Part shown: positions 15,320 to 22,419 of the stretch, in pieces | Layout of the letters: every line of letters begins with the position of its first letter | Position numbering within the stretch: position 1 is the stretch's first letter | From: Candidatus Omnitrophota bacterium | Lineage (GTDB): Bacteria; Omnitrophota; Gorgyraeia; JABMRN01; RBG-13-46-9 | Assembly (NCBI GenBank): GCA_016782495.1 | Contig: JADHYL010000002.1 | Coordinates: 1 to 30,507, forward strand | DNA: 30,507 bases | Direction of reading: 5' to 3' | Notes under the pieces: generated by a model | What the model saw: only the letters and a program-made list of their open reading frames with translations | The model's database searches: none | Told to the model about the DNA's origin: nothing | Translations under genes and position numbers: made by a program

Positions 15320-16288
15320 AAGATTGCTTAAGCGATTTGGAACGGGGTAAACCTCATTTATCAAGTCAACAAGTCCTTCGTACGACCTTATCCCGGATAT
15401 TCGGGCTCTCGCCCTCGCGGCGTTGGGAATACCTTTAAGATACCACATCGTTACCTTGCCCATGAAGCCTACTTTATTTCCGAACGCCATGTCTTTGTAT
15501 TTTTCTATGTAAGCAAGATGCGTTTTAAGGATTTTTTTCTTTTCGGGTATAGTGGGATTTTCGGTAGTTTCTCCGGTCGTAAGATACCTTTCAATATTTT
15601 TGAATATCCAGGGATTCCCTAGCGCGCCCCTCGCTGCCAGAATTCCGTCACATCCTGTTTCATCAAGCATTTTTTTGGCTAAAATCGGGTCAAGTATGTC
15701 GCCGCTTCCGAAAACAGGTATTTTTAAGGCTTTTTTCGCGCTTCCTATGGATTCATAATCGATGCCTCCGGAGTAACCTTGAGACATTGTCCTGCCGTGT
15801 ATAAAAAGTACGGAAGCGCCGCTTTCCTGGCACGTTTTGGCGACCTTCACGAATTTTTTGACGTTCCTTTCACGAAAACCGGTTCTTAATTTAACCGTGA
15901 CCGGAACCGGCAACTTGGAGGATAATGTTTTAATAATTTTACCCAGCCTCGCCGTGTTTTCCGATAAAGCGGCGCCGGCGCCCTTTTTAATTATTTTTTT
16001 CGCGGGACAGGCGCTATTTATGTCCAGGAAGGATATATCGACAAGCGTTATTAGCTTTTGGGCTGCGTCGAGCATAACAGCTGGGTCCACGCCTACAAGC
16101 TGGGCCGCTATGGGGGAATCGTCTTTTAAGGTTTTTAAAAGGCGCCTGTTCCTTGGGTGCTCGTATAATAGGGCCCTCGAATCAAGCATCTCGAAAAAAC
16201 ATTGCGAAGCGCCCAGGCTTCTACTTACAAGCCGGAAGGCGAGGTCCGTTACGCCGGCCATGGGCGCCAGATATATTTTAGTGTCCAT
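15293..16288 (-). CDS. tRNA-dihydrouridine synthase (DusB-like)
   Basis: The 331-residue FMN enzyme reduces specific uridines in tRNA to dihydrouridine. Marks of the family are the opening IYLAPMAGVTDLAFR (residues 5-19), the catalytic Cys94 in DINSACPAKKI, the FMN-binding Lys in VTVKLRTGFRERN, the IHGRTMSQGYSG segment, FGSGDI and the GILAARGALGNPW phosphate site. The Ser-Ala before CP (usually Gly) is slightly unusual. The last residues (PKSDFDI) are encoded by one arm of the palindrome at 15269-15319. There is no Shine-Dalgarno; a TATAAT box ends seven bases before the ATG, suggesting a leaderless transcript. Confidence 0.93.
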   Translation of the reverse strand: MDTKIYLAPMAGVTDLAFRLVSRSLGASQCFFEMLDSRALLYEHPRNRRLLKTLKDDSPIAAQLVGVDPAVMLDAAQKLITLVDISFLDINSACPAKKIIKKGAGAALSENTARLGKIIKTLSSKLPVPVTVKLRTGFRERNVKKFVKVAKTCQESGASVLFIHGRTMSQGYSGGIDYESIGSAKKALKIPVFGSGDILDPILAKKMLDETGCDGILAARGALGNPWIFKNIERYLTTGETTENPTIPEKKKILKTHLAYIEKYKDMAFGNKVGFMGKVTMWYLKGIPNAARARARISGIRSYEGLVDLINEVYPVPNRLSNLIPKSDFDI

Positions 16289-16295
16289 GGCGGAT

Positions 16296-16324
16296 ATTAT
16301 ACTATTACGGGAAGCGTAAATAAA
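16296..16324 (-). promoter_or_regulatory. Possible leaderless promoter of dus
   Basis: On the minus strand, TATAAT (16301-16296) lies seven bases before the dus ATG, with a poor -35 candidate (TTTATT) 17 bases further upstream. Transcription would start at about the A of ATG. The weak -35 keeps confidence low. Confidence 0.4.
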
Positions 16325-16386
16325 GATACTTTTAAGCCTTTCTTATCTTTCAAGGTAGAGTACAAAATTTTGTGTAAATCTAACAC

Positions 16387-16525
16387 GTAGATGCCGGCGC
16401 GGGCGCCCTTCCGTCGAACTCTTGTGGCGGCTGGCAATTGGTGTGTTCAAGATTTGGTTCACTCAATTGCTGCAGCCGCTACACAAGAGTTTTTCGACTC
16501 CAGGGCATCCCGCACCGGCATCTAC
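16387..16525. repeat. Long imperfect inverted repeat 1 (cruciform-like)
   Basis: Part of the gene-free stretch 16289-16896. Outer arms of 17 bp (16387-16403 and 16509-16525, one mismatch) are followed by inner arms containing ACTCTTGTG/CACAAGAGT and GCGGCTG/CAGCCGC, ending in CAATTG/CAATTG. The whole folds as one hairpin of about 139 bases. No convincing reading frame fits it. Confidence 0.8.
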
Positions 16526-16568
16526 CTACATACGACGCAGAATATCATACTTTGTCCAGGGTAAGAAT

Positions 16569-16762
16569 ACCCCTCCGACAGGCACACGGGTTCGAGGCGA
16601 ATGAGTTCGACGTAGAATTCCGTAATTTAGGAGACGGATACCGGCGTATGGGATTTTATCCCATACAAGATTACCGGCTCATAAATTACTGGAATTCGAG
16701 GAGAAATCCTTTTCACAATATTTGCCAGATGAGCCGAGAACCCGTGTGCCTGTCGGAGGGGT
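16569..16762. repeat. Long inverted repeat 2 with nested stems
   Basis: Outer arms of 25 bp are perfect (16569-16593 and 16738-16762). Inside are a second stem (GAATTCCGTAATTTA at 16615-16629 pairing with 16682-16697, one bulge) and a third (GTATGGGAT 16646-16654 with 16658-16666). It could be a non-autonomous mobile element or a structured RNA. It shares short words (GATGAGCCGA-GAACCC; AAGCGGAGGCAACA just downstream) with the palindromic region at 23597-23645. Confidence 0.8.
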
Positions 16763-16813
16763 AACGCTCCTTTTAAAGTCTAAGCGGAGGCAACAGTGCA
16801 AACCTTCTTTTTA

Positions 16814-16859
16814 CAACTTTCGAAACAAAGTTGCAGTTTCCCGAGTTTTGGTATATACT
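16814..16859 (+). promoter_or_regulatory. Promoter with an overlapping dyad operator candidate
   Basis: TTGCAG (16831-16836), 17-base spacer, TATACT (16854-16859), 37 bases before the ATG at 16897. A 7-bp dyad CAACTTT-N6-AAAGTTG (16814-16833) overlaps the -35 box, the position expected for a repressor or activator site. Confidence 0.6.
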
Positions 16860-16896
16860 TTATAAGAAAAAAAGCAGTTTAAAGCAAAGGGGTATT

Positions 16897-17292
16897 ATGA
16901 AAAAATTTATTTTGGTCATTTTTGTTATAATAGGAATTTTTTCGCTGGTATATTTCGTTCAACCAAACAAAGTAAAATTTGATGAGGGCGCTGACTTGTG
17001 GAACGGGACGTGGGTAAGCGAAAAAACCGCGAAAAAAGGCGAATTTGAATTTTCTCTCGAGAAAGCCGGCGAAGCATTTTCCGGATACATTCTGATAAGC
17101 GGTTCGCCGATCACTAAAGGAGGCCGCATAAACGGCGTCATAAAAGGAAACGAAATAAAATTCGGACTCTCCAAAAATAAAAGGGGGGAACTGACCTACG
17201 TAGGCACCATTTCAAATAATACCATGCTGGGAACGTGGCAAATACCTATAATAAAGGATCGCGGGAGCTGGGAGGCTTCGAAAAAAAAGTAA
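16897..17292 (+). CDS. Membrane-anchored or exported small beta-rich protein
   Basis: The start is ATG 16897 (AAAGGGG five bases upstream), because an earlier in-frame TTG lies within the promoter. The 131-residue product has an N-terminal hydrophobic segment (KKFILVIFVIIGIFSLVYFVQ) and then a domain of about 100 residues rich in beta strands: LWNGTWVSEK, GEFEFSLEKAGEAFSGYILI, GGRINGVIKGNEIKFGL, LTYVGTISNNTMLGTW. The spaced GTW and G-x-I-x-G pattern resembles small lipocalin-like antiparallel barrels, but no named family is recognised. It is probably periplasmic or anchored to the inner membrane. The hydrolase gene follows after 11 bases. Confidence 0.7.
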   Translation: MKKFILVIFVIIGIFSLVYFVQPNKVKFDEGADLWNGTWVSEKTAKKGEFEFSLEKAGEAFSGYILISGSPITKGGRINGVIKGNEIKFGLSKNKRGELTYVGTISNNTMLGTWQIPIIKDRGSWEASKKK

Positions 17293-17303
17293 CCAAATAG
17301 CAA

Positions 17304-18122
17304 ATGCGTAAACGCAAATTTCTTTTAACGGCACTTCTTTTATTATTTCTTAACTTACCCCTAAATTCGCATTCGTCAGAACGCCGGGTCTCTTCCGGCG
17401 CGCTTCTTGCCAGAGACAACGTAGAAATTGCCTACGAACATTATAAAACGGGATCGAACTCGGTGGTCATAGTGTGCCCGGGATTTTTCAACAGCAAGGA
17501 TAACAGATGGATGCGAAAAACAGTAGATTTAATTTCCGCTGAATACGACGTTATAATATTTGATTTCAGGGGCCACGGGAAAAGCGGCGGAAAATTCACG
17601 TGGTCAGCAAAAGAAGACAGGGACGTGGATGCGGTTTTGGATTACGCGAAAAAAGAGGGTTATAAACATATAGGCGTAGTGGCGTTTTCTCTCGGCGCGG
17701 CTTCGGCCGTTAACGCCGCGTCCCGGCGGGATGATGTGGAAAGCATGGTTTTGATAAGCTGTCCCACGAAGTTCAAGTCAACAAACTTTCATTTCTGGGA
17801 GCCCGAGATGTTCTACGATTTAAAGGATAATATAGAGTGCGGCTGGGAAGGTAAGGGCGCGAGAGTCGCGAACATATTTATTCCGAAAGAAAAACCCATT
17901 AAGACTATAGGTCGCATGAAAAACACGGCAATACTTTTCATACACGGCGACAGGGATTGGGTTGTCAAAGAAAATCATTCCAAGAAACTTTACGACGCCT
18001 TTAGTGGGAAAAAAGATATTGAAATAATAAAAGGCGGCCTTCACGCGGAAAGGCTTATCCAATTCCACCCGGACCGGATGCGGGAACTGATACTTGACTG
18101 GTTCCGGGAAACACTAAAATAA
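17304..18122 (+). CDS. Alpha/beta hydrolase, exported
   Basis: The 272-residue protein has a signal peptide (FLLTALLLLFLNLPLNSHSS) and an alpha/beta hydrolase fold. The catalytic triad can be placed: Ser129 in the nucleophile elbow AFSLG, an Asp in HGDRDW (Asp216 or Asp218), and His247 in GGLHAE. The oxyanion strand is VIVCPGFFNSKDN and the RGHGKSGG loop follows strand 4. It acts on an ester, thioester or amide of unknown identity, probably in the periplasm. It lies 11 bases after the beta-rich protein gene and is probably co-transcribed; no clear Shine-Dalgarno is seen. Similar enzymes include serine aminopeptidase S33-like and acyl hydrolases. Confidence 0.85.
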   Translation: MRKRKFLLTALLLLFLNLPLNSHSSERRVSSGALLARDNVEIAYEHYKTGSNSVVIVCPGFFNSKDNRWMRKTVDLISAEYDVIIFDFRGHGKSGGKFTWSAKEDRDVDAVLDYAKKEGYKHIGVVAFSLGAASAVNAASRRDDVESMVLISCPTKFKSTNFHFWEPEMFYDLKDNIECGWEGKGARVANIFIPKEKPIKTIGRMKNTAILFIHGDRDWVVKENHSKKLYDAFSGKKDIEIIKGGLHAERLIQFHPDRMRELILDWFRETLK

Positions 18123-18130
18123 CATTTAGG

Positions 18131-18158
18131 TTGCTTTTTTGAGCGTATTATGTATAAT
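18131..18158 (+). promoter_or_regulatory. Promoter of the short leader unit
   Basis: TTGCTT (18131-18136), 16-base spacer, TATAAT (18153-18158). Expected transcription start is near 18165, about 50 bases before the terminator hairpin at 18215. Confidence 0.6.
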
Positions 18159-18181
18159 AATTCTCGAAGATCGAGGTGAAT

Positions 18182-18226
18182 ATGCGTATCGGCCAACATA
18201 AAGGAAATTTATCGAAAAGACATTAG
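18182..18226 (+). CDS. Possible 14-residue leader peptide
   Basis: GAGGTGA followed two bases later by ATG opens a 14-codon frame (MRIGQHKGNLSKRH) whose TAG stop sits in the loop-side end of the terminator stem at 18215-18240. The Shine-Dalgarno can itself pair in CTCGA-AGA-TCGAG. The arrangement resembles a leader peptide controlling an attenuator, but no run of one regulatory amino acid is seen, and the spacing is short. It may instead be part of a non-coding RNA. Confidence 0.35.
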   Translation: MRIGQHKGNLSKRH

Positions 18227-18250
18227 AGGTAATGTCTTTTTTTGTTTTTT
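18215..18250 (+). terminator. Intrinsic terminator or attenuator ahead of a small membrane protein gene
   Basis: An 11-bp perfect stem (AAAAGACATTA 18215-18225 with 18230-18240), 4-base loop, then a T-rich tract to 18250. It lies between the promoter at 18131 and the gene at 18278, so it would either terminate a small RNA of about 80 bases or attenuate the gene. Confidence 0.8.
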
Positions 18251-18277
18251 GAAACGGAAAAATTTAAGGAGGCGCTC

Positions 18278-18505
18278 ATGGCACTTATCGGAATGATATT
18301 CATAGTGGCAGGCTGGGCCGTACAACTTGTAAATGCCTTTCGAGGCAAAAAGGAAATAGCGCCGTTATTCCTAATATCATATATAATAGGAGTTATATTA
18401 CTGATTATCCCGGATTACATAATGTATTTGAATGTAATCGGGATATTAAACGGTTTGAGTGTTGTTTTCGCGGGATTGGTTTTGTATAAAATAATAAGCA
18501 AGTAA
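18278..18505 (+). CDS. Small three-segment membrane protein
   Basis: ATG 18278 has AAGGAGG five bases upstream; a longer in-frame extension from a TTG would start inside the terminator tract and is unlikely. The 75-residue product has three hydrophobic segments, about residues 2-18 (ALIGMIFIVAGWAVQLV), 27-46 (APLFLISYIIGVILLIIPDY) and 50-71 (LNVIGILNGLSVVFAGLVLY), with a short basic loop FRGKKEI after the first. Its size and three helices recall half-transporters such as SemiSWEET, but the diagnostic PQ motif is absent, so I give no function. The gene seems to be controlled by the upstream attenuator-like unit. Confidence 0.7.
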   Translation: MALIGMIFIVAGWAVQLVNAFRGKKEIAPLFLISYIIGVILLIIPDYIMYLNVIGILNGLSVVFAGLVLYKIISK

Positions 18506-18521
18506 TCTAAGGAGGTGAAAG

Positions 18522-18806
18522 ATGGCAAGAAGAATTGCGACAATGGTTATTGCGCTATTGGTGATCGCAGCTTTTGCTCTTCCGGCAGTGGCCGCGCAAA
18601 AGAGCATGCAAAAAAGCGCGCAAACGAGTCAACAAACCGAAGAAAAACCGCTGTGGACGATAATCGCCGATTCGTTCAAGGATTTCAAGATGCGCGATCA
18701 AGATAAGCTGAGAGGCGGAGATAAGATAACAGTATTCCAGGACGCAAGCGATGGCATTAAAAGCGGCACCAAGAGCGCCAAAGAAGAGTCTCTGCGCGAT
18801 AAATAA
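18522..18806 (+). CDS. Small exported protein, function unknown
   Basis: The start is supported by AAGGAGGTG with suitable spacing before ATG 18522. The 94-residue product has a signal peptide (RRIATMVIALLVIAAFALPAVAAQ, cleavage after AVA or VAA) and a mature part of about 70 residues that is Gln-, Ser- and Lys-rich at first, then charged (PLWTIIADSFKDFKMRDQDKLRGGDKI). No cysteines or family motif are seen. It starts 16 bases after the three-segment membrane protein and is probably in its transcript. Probably periplasmic. Confidence 0.65.
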   Translation: MARRIATMVIALLVIAAFALPAVAAQKSMQKSAQTSQQTEEKPLWTIIADSFKDFKMRDQDKLRGGDKITVFQDASDGIKSGTKSAKEESLRDK

Positions 18807-18842
18807 ATCAAGGATTTATAAATCCTCTAATCTTGAAAGAAT

Positions 18843-18923
18843 AGGGGCACGCCCTATTTACAAAAATAGCCTGCCTGCTTTTGACGGCAGAGAGGCTTTG
18901 GAAGCAAGCAGGGTTGTGCCCCT
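18843..18923. repeat. Inverted repeat in the gap before the TIGR04073-like gene
   Basis: AGGGGCAC (18843-18850) pairs with GTGCCCCT (18916-18923), with weaker inner pairing of CCTGCTT with AAGCAAGCAGG and a T-rich sequence after. It may act as a terminator for the preceding gene. No gene is supported in this gap. Confidence 0.55.
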
Positions 18924-18949
18924 TGTTTTACGAACGGAGGGCGAATAAG

Positions 18950-19282
18950 ATGTTTAGAAAACCGGCTATAGTAACGCTGGTATTTTTCCTGGCGCTTTTA
19001 ATGAGTTCAGCGTGCGTTGCGGAAGAAGAAACTGTTAAAAAAGCCAATCCCCTGGATAAGCTGGGAAATGGCATTATGAATATCCTGACAGGTTGGATGG
19101 AAATACCCCGTCATATTTCCGATTCCTTCGAAAAGAAAACCCCTGGTTCGCTCGTGCAGGACGGGTTAATTAATGGGGTAGCCTCTGCCTTATTCAGGAC
19201 CGCGGCAGGAGTGATCGACACCGTGACTTTTTTCATACCCCCGTATGACAAAGCCCTGATGGAGCCGCTTTATAAAGAATGA
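18950..19282 (+). CDS. TIGR04073-like exosortase-associated exported protein
   Basis: ATG 18950 has CGGAGGG eight bases upstream. The 110-residue protein has a signal peptide (VTLVFFLALLMSSACVA) and a core that matches what I recall of the TIGR04073 family: DKLGNGIMNILTGWMEIPRHISDSFE (residues 36-61), then GLINGVASALFRTAAGVIDTVTFFIPPYD. Family members occur in genomes with exosortase-type protein sorting, and their role is unknown. No exosortase or PEP-CTERM-bearing protein is visible in this window. It may be periplasmic or loosely associated with the membrane through two amphipathic helices. Confidence 0.75.
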   Translation: MFRKPAIVTLVFFLALLMSSACVAEEETVKKANPLDKLGNGIMNILTGWMEIPRHISDSFEKKTPGSLVQDGLINGVASALFRTAAGVIDTVTFFIPPYDKALMEPLYKE

Positions 19283-19318
19283 ACCGGACCGGCCATTCGC
19301 TTTAGACGGAACATATCC

Positions 19319-21052
19319 GTGATAACAAACAAACTTTTTATAATAGAGAGCCTCCCTCTTTTTGCGCCGCTTTCCCCATTGCAGAAATTATTCATAGCCA
19401 CGAGAAGCGAAATAACAGAATACAAAAAAGGGGAAACTATCTATGAAGAAGGCGACCCGCCGGACTATTTCTACTGCGTCATAACCGGAAGACTGGAAAT
19501 ATATCACCCTCCTTCAAAAACGACAAACCGGCAAGAGTTAATCATAGAGTATTTAAGAAAAGGAGACTACTTCGGCTCTATTTCTTCCCTCACGGGCCAG
19601 CCCCACACCGTGAGCGCCAGAGCATTAAACGATTCAGCGGTACTTTTAATAAACACGAAGAATTTTAACCTTATACTGAAAAAGATCCCGAAACTCGCCG
19701 TTTTCCTCAGTCATTCCTTATCGAGAAGGCTAAGCCGTAAGGGCGTTAAGGAAATAATGAAAAGCACGATTATCGGCGTCTACGATGTAAGCCCGAGCGG
19801 GGAGTCGCCCTTTTACCCGGGAAGCCTTGAGGAAAGCTTAAAAAAAGAAGCCGGTAAAAAAGTTATAGTCGTAAAATCCGCTTCCATGTCGAGAAAAAAA
19901 GACGTCTCTTCCAAATTGAGCCTCTTAACGGAGAATTATCACTACGTGCTGGTTGATGTTTCTGACGATCCGAACGGGATGGCCCTGGAGATTTTAAGGC
20001 AGTCCGATATATGCCATATCCTCGGCGCCTCCGATAAAGTTTCTCTCGCGAAGGCGGCCTCTCTTATAAGAAGAATCGAAAGCTCCTTCAGTAAAGATAC
20101 AAGACAGGAAATCTCTGTTATTTTAAAGGAAGACGAATTCTATTACGAAAAGTCTTACGGAGAGAAAATCAAAATACTTTCAAAAAATATATTCGCTTCG
20201 TTGCCGCAGAAAAAAGATGCTTATAAAAAAGCGGTAAGGCGTATCGCCAGGGAAATTTCCGGCACGATGGTCGGCGTCGCGATGGGTTCCGGCGGGGCAA
20301 TGGGTTTTGCGCACATAGGGGTTCTCAAAGTTTTGGAAAAAGAGAAAATTCCGGTAGATATCATAGCCGGGACCAGCATAGGCGCGTTCATAGCGGCGCT
20401 TTGGGCCGCAGGTTTTACGGCGGCCGAGATAGAACGCATAGCTTGCAGTTTTAAAAGTAGCCTCTCGGCGCTTTTTCTGGTGGATCTTGTTCTTCCCGTA
20501 AGGGGGCTCATAAAAGGAAAGGCCGTCCGTAGAATGCTGGAATCATATCTGGGCGATAAAACTTTTTTTGACGTTAAACTGCCGTTAAAAATAGTTGCCT
20601 GCGACATAAAAAAGCGAAAAGAATTCATAATAGATAAAGGGCGGCTGGTTGATGCGGTAATGGCGAGCATCGCGATACCGGGCGTATTCGAGCCGGTAGA
20701 ATATAACGGCGTTCAGCTGGTAGACGGCGGAATAGTGAACCCTGTGCCGGTAAGCGTTTTATCCAGGGAGGGCGTAAAAAGAATAATAGCGATAAACACG
20801 CTGCCCTCGCCTGAAGATATAGTGCGCGCGCCTAAAAAAAGGCTAAGCCTGTACGATGCGATCGTGAATAGTTTTCAGGCGACGGAATACACCATGGCAA
20901 CCTACTCGTGCCAGCAGGCGGATGTTTATCTAAACCCTATTCCGAAGCTCGCGGACTGGCACGAATTCCACAAGGCAAAAATTTTCATAAAAACCGGGTA
21001 CGACCACGCTACCGCCGCGCTTGCAAAGATAAAAGAACTTTTGAAGAAATAA
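19319..21052 (+). CDS. Cyclic-nucleotide-binding patatin-like phospholipase (NTE/RssA type)
   Basis: The 577-residue protein has three parts: an N-terminal cNMP-binding domain (about residues 8-135, with GETIYEEGDPPDYFYCVITGRLEIY and GDYFGSISSLTGQPHTVSARA); a middle region of about 150 residues (VIVVKSASMSRK, HYVLVDVSDDPNG) resembling the linker of bacterial neuropathy-target-esterase homologues; and a patatin domain from residue 318, with oxyanion loop GSGGAMGFAHIG, catalytic Ser353 in GTSIG and catalytic Asp469 in DGGI. It should hydrolyse phospholipid or lysophospholipid acyl esters, possibly gated by a nucleotide or other ligand. The start is GTG without a clear Shine-Dalgarno. A strong hairpin follows at 21058-21108. 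Confidence 0.9.
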   Translation: MITNKLFIIESLPLFAPLSPLQKLFIATRSEITEYKKGETIYEEGDPPDYFYCVITGRLEIYHPPSKTTNRQELIIEYLRKGDYFGSISSLTGQPHTVSARALNDSAVLLINTKNFNLILKKIPKLAVFLSHSLSRRLSRKGVKEIMKSTIIGVYDVSPSGESPFYPGSLEESLKKEAGKKVIVVKSASMSRKKDVSSKLSLLTENYHYVLVDVSDDPNGMALEILRQSDICHILGASDKVSLAKAASLIRRIESSFSKDTRQEISVILKEDEFYYEKSYGEKIKILSKNIFASLPQKKDAYKKAVRRIAREISGTMVGVAMGSGGAMGFAHIGVLKVLEKEKIPVDIIAGTSIGAFIAALWAAGFTAAEIERIACSFKSSLSALFLVDLVLPVRGLIKGKAVRRMLESYLGDKTFFDVKLPLKIVACDIKKRKEFIIDKGRLVDAVMASIAIPGVFEPVEYNGVQLVDGGIVNPVPVSVLSREGVKRIIAINTLPSPEDIVRAPKKRLSLYDAIVNSFQATEYTMATYSCQQADVYLNPIPKLADWHEFHKAKIFIKTGYDHATAALAKIKELLKK

Positions 21053-21057
21053 CGGTA

Positions 21058-21108
21058 TAAACAGGGACAGCGGCCATTTTTAATAAAAATGGGCGCTGTC
21101 CCTGTTTA
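21058..21108. terminator. 24-bp hairpin of the GGGACAG repeat family, probable terminator
   Basis: Arms 21058-21081 and 21085-21108 pair with one mismatch around a 3-base loop and contain CAGGGACAG/CTGTCCCTG. It lies just after the patatin gene and seven bases before the promoter at 21115. Confidence 0.75.
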
Positions 21109-21114
21109 TTAAGC

Positions 21115-21144
21115 TTGACTTAAAGCCCACCAGTGAAGTAAAAT
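21115..21144 (+). promoter_or_regulatory. Promoter for the lipoprotein hydrolase and thymidylate-synthase-like genes
   Basis: TTGACT (21115-21120), 18-base spacer, TAAAAT (21139-21144). It directly follows the terminator-like hairpin and lies about 40 bases before the likely start codons. Confidence 0.6.
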
Positions 21145-21180
21145 CTATCTCTATAGAAAACAATAATTGCAGTGTTCCGG

Positions 21181-22392
21181 ATGTCAGGGATGAGATTTAT
21201 TAAAAGACTAAAACGTAAAAATATAAATGTAAGTTTACGCAATATTGCGGTTTTGACGTGTATTTTTTTCTTTTTGAGCGGCTGCTCGTCTTTACCCATT
21301 CAAAAAAATTACTCAAGGGCAAATGACCCCTATAGACGCATTCCTTCTAAGAGAGAAGGCCCTTACAGGGTAATAAGTATTTTTTACGCTAGCGACCGCC
21401 TGATCACTGAAAAGAAAGACGGGTCGCTCTCTTTTCCTCCGGAACTCGGCGAAGGAATAAAATACGGCATGCTGGGCGTGAGAGTCGATCCGCGCCTAAA
21501 GATAGGAACAGTGTCCCCGGCACTTATTAAAAAAAGCGGAATAATAGACGTAAACAAAATCCAGCCGTTAACAAACGATGCCTTCATTAAAGAGTTGTCC
21601 GAGGCAGTGAAGAATTCTCCCCATAAGTCCCTCCTTGTAATCCTTTTCGGATATAAAGATAGTTTCCAGCTTACGGCCGTGAAAGCAGGATATTTTACGT
21701 ATTTACTGGATGTTAACACGCCCGTTTTGATGTTTGACTGGCCAGGCGATCAGCGTGTAGGCATACTGGGTTATGAAAAGGCGCGGAGGCTGGCGGAAAA
21801 ATCAGGGCCTTACCTGGGAGAGGTATTGAAGCAGGTTATCGGGGAAGTCAAGCCGGAAAAAATATGGATCCACTCTTCCAGCATAGGATGCCAGGTTGCC
21901 TGCGACGCTTTTGAACACATGCATAAAGATGCTGATTTTTCGGATGCGGAAACAGAAATACAGCATGTCATTATGGCTGCGCCCGATGTCGGCGACGACG
22001 AATTTAATGCCCGATTCAAAAATGAAATCAGCGCGCTTACGAAAAACCTGACCACGTATGTCTCTTCAAATGACGAGGCCCTGCTTTTAAGCAGCATCAT
22101 AGATAACGAAAAAAAACTTGGCCGACAGAAGCTGAAAAAGCACCAACAGCTCGAAGAGACAAAAGACATTTTATACTTAAAGTCGCTTTCCCCCGATAGA
22201 ATCGCCCTGGTAGACGTAACGCCTATCAACACCGCGAGTTTCAGGCACGGATATTATCTGGAATCACCGGAGTATTTCGACGATGTTTATATGCGTATAT
22301 TCAGAGACGATTTGCACGTGGACAACAGGCGACTCTATCTTATAGAATTCGAAAACGGGACAGATCACTGGATCTTGCGTCGGGGCGATTAG
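21181..22392 (+). CDS. DUF900-like alpha/beta hydrolase lipoprotein
   Basis: Starts possible at GTG 21172, ATG 21181 or ATG 21190; none has a convincing Shine-Dalgarno, so 21181 is a compromise. All give a basic N-terminus and a lipoprotein signal with lipobox LSGC (LTCIFFFLSGCSS). The body of about 370 residues resembles DUF900 hydrolases: VISIFYASDRLITEKKDG and KYGMLGVRVDP near the start, LLVILFGYKDSFQLTA, PVLMFDWPGD, and a nucleophile-elbow-like IWIHSSSIGCQVACDAF, followed by MAAPDVGDDEF. The acid and His are harder to place; HGYYLESPEYFDD near the end may supply the His. It is probably a membrane-anchored esterase with an unknown substrate. Confidence 0.75.
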   Translation: MSGMRFIKRLKRKNINVSLRNIAVLTCIFFFLSGCSSLPIQKNYSRANDPYRRIPSKREGPYRVISIFYASDRLITEKKDGSLSFPPELGEGIKYGMLGVRVDPRLKIGTVSPALIKKSGIIDVNKIQPLTNDAFIKELSEAVKNSPHKSLLVILFGYKDSFQLTAVKAGYFTYLLDVNTPVLMFDWPGDQRVGILGYEKARRLAEKSGPYLGEVLKQVIGEVKPEKIWIHSSSIGCQVACDAFEHMHKDADFSDAETEIQHVIMAAPDVGDDEFNARFKNEISALTKNLTTYVSSNDEALLLSSIIDNEKKLGRQKLKKHQQLEETKDILYLKSLSPDRIALVDVTPINTASFRHGYYLESPEYFDDVYMRIFRDDLHVDNRRLYLIEFENGTDHWILRRGD

Positions 22393-22419
22393 AAGGCAAT
22401 ATATCAGGACAGATAAAAA

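Noticed and set aside
15552..16319. Plus-strand open frames opposite dus
   Set aside because: They are antisense shadows of a well-supported Dus protein and show no family motif.
16387..16762. CRISPR array or integron attC array
   Set aside because: The two structures are unlike each other and there are no regularly spaced direct repeats, integrase or cas genes.
16422..16764. Open frames across the two long inverted repeats
   Set aside because: Coding would have to include both palindromes, there is no ribosome-binding site, and the peptides look like no protein.
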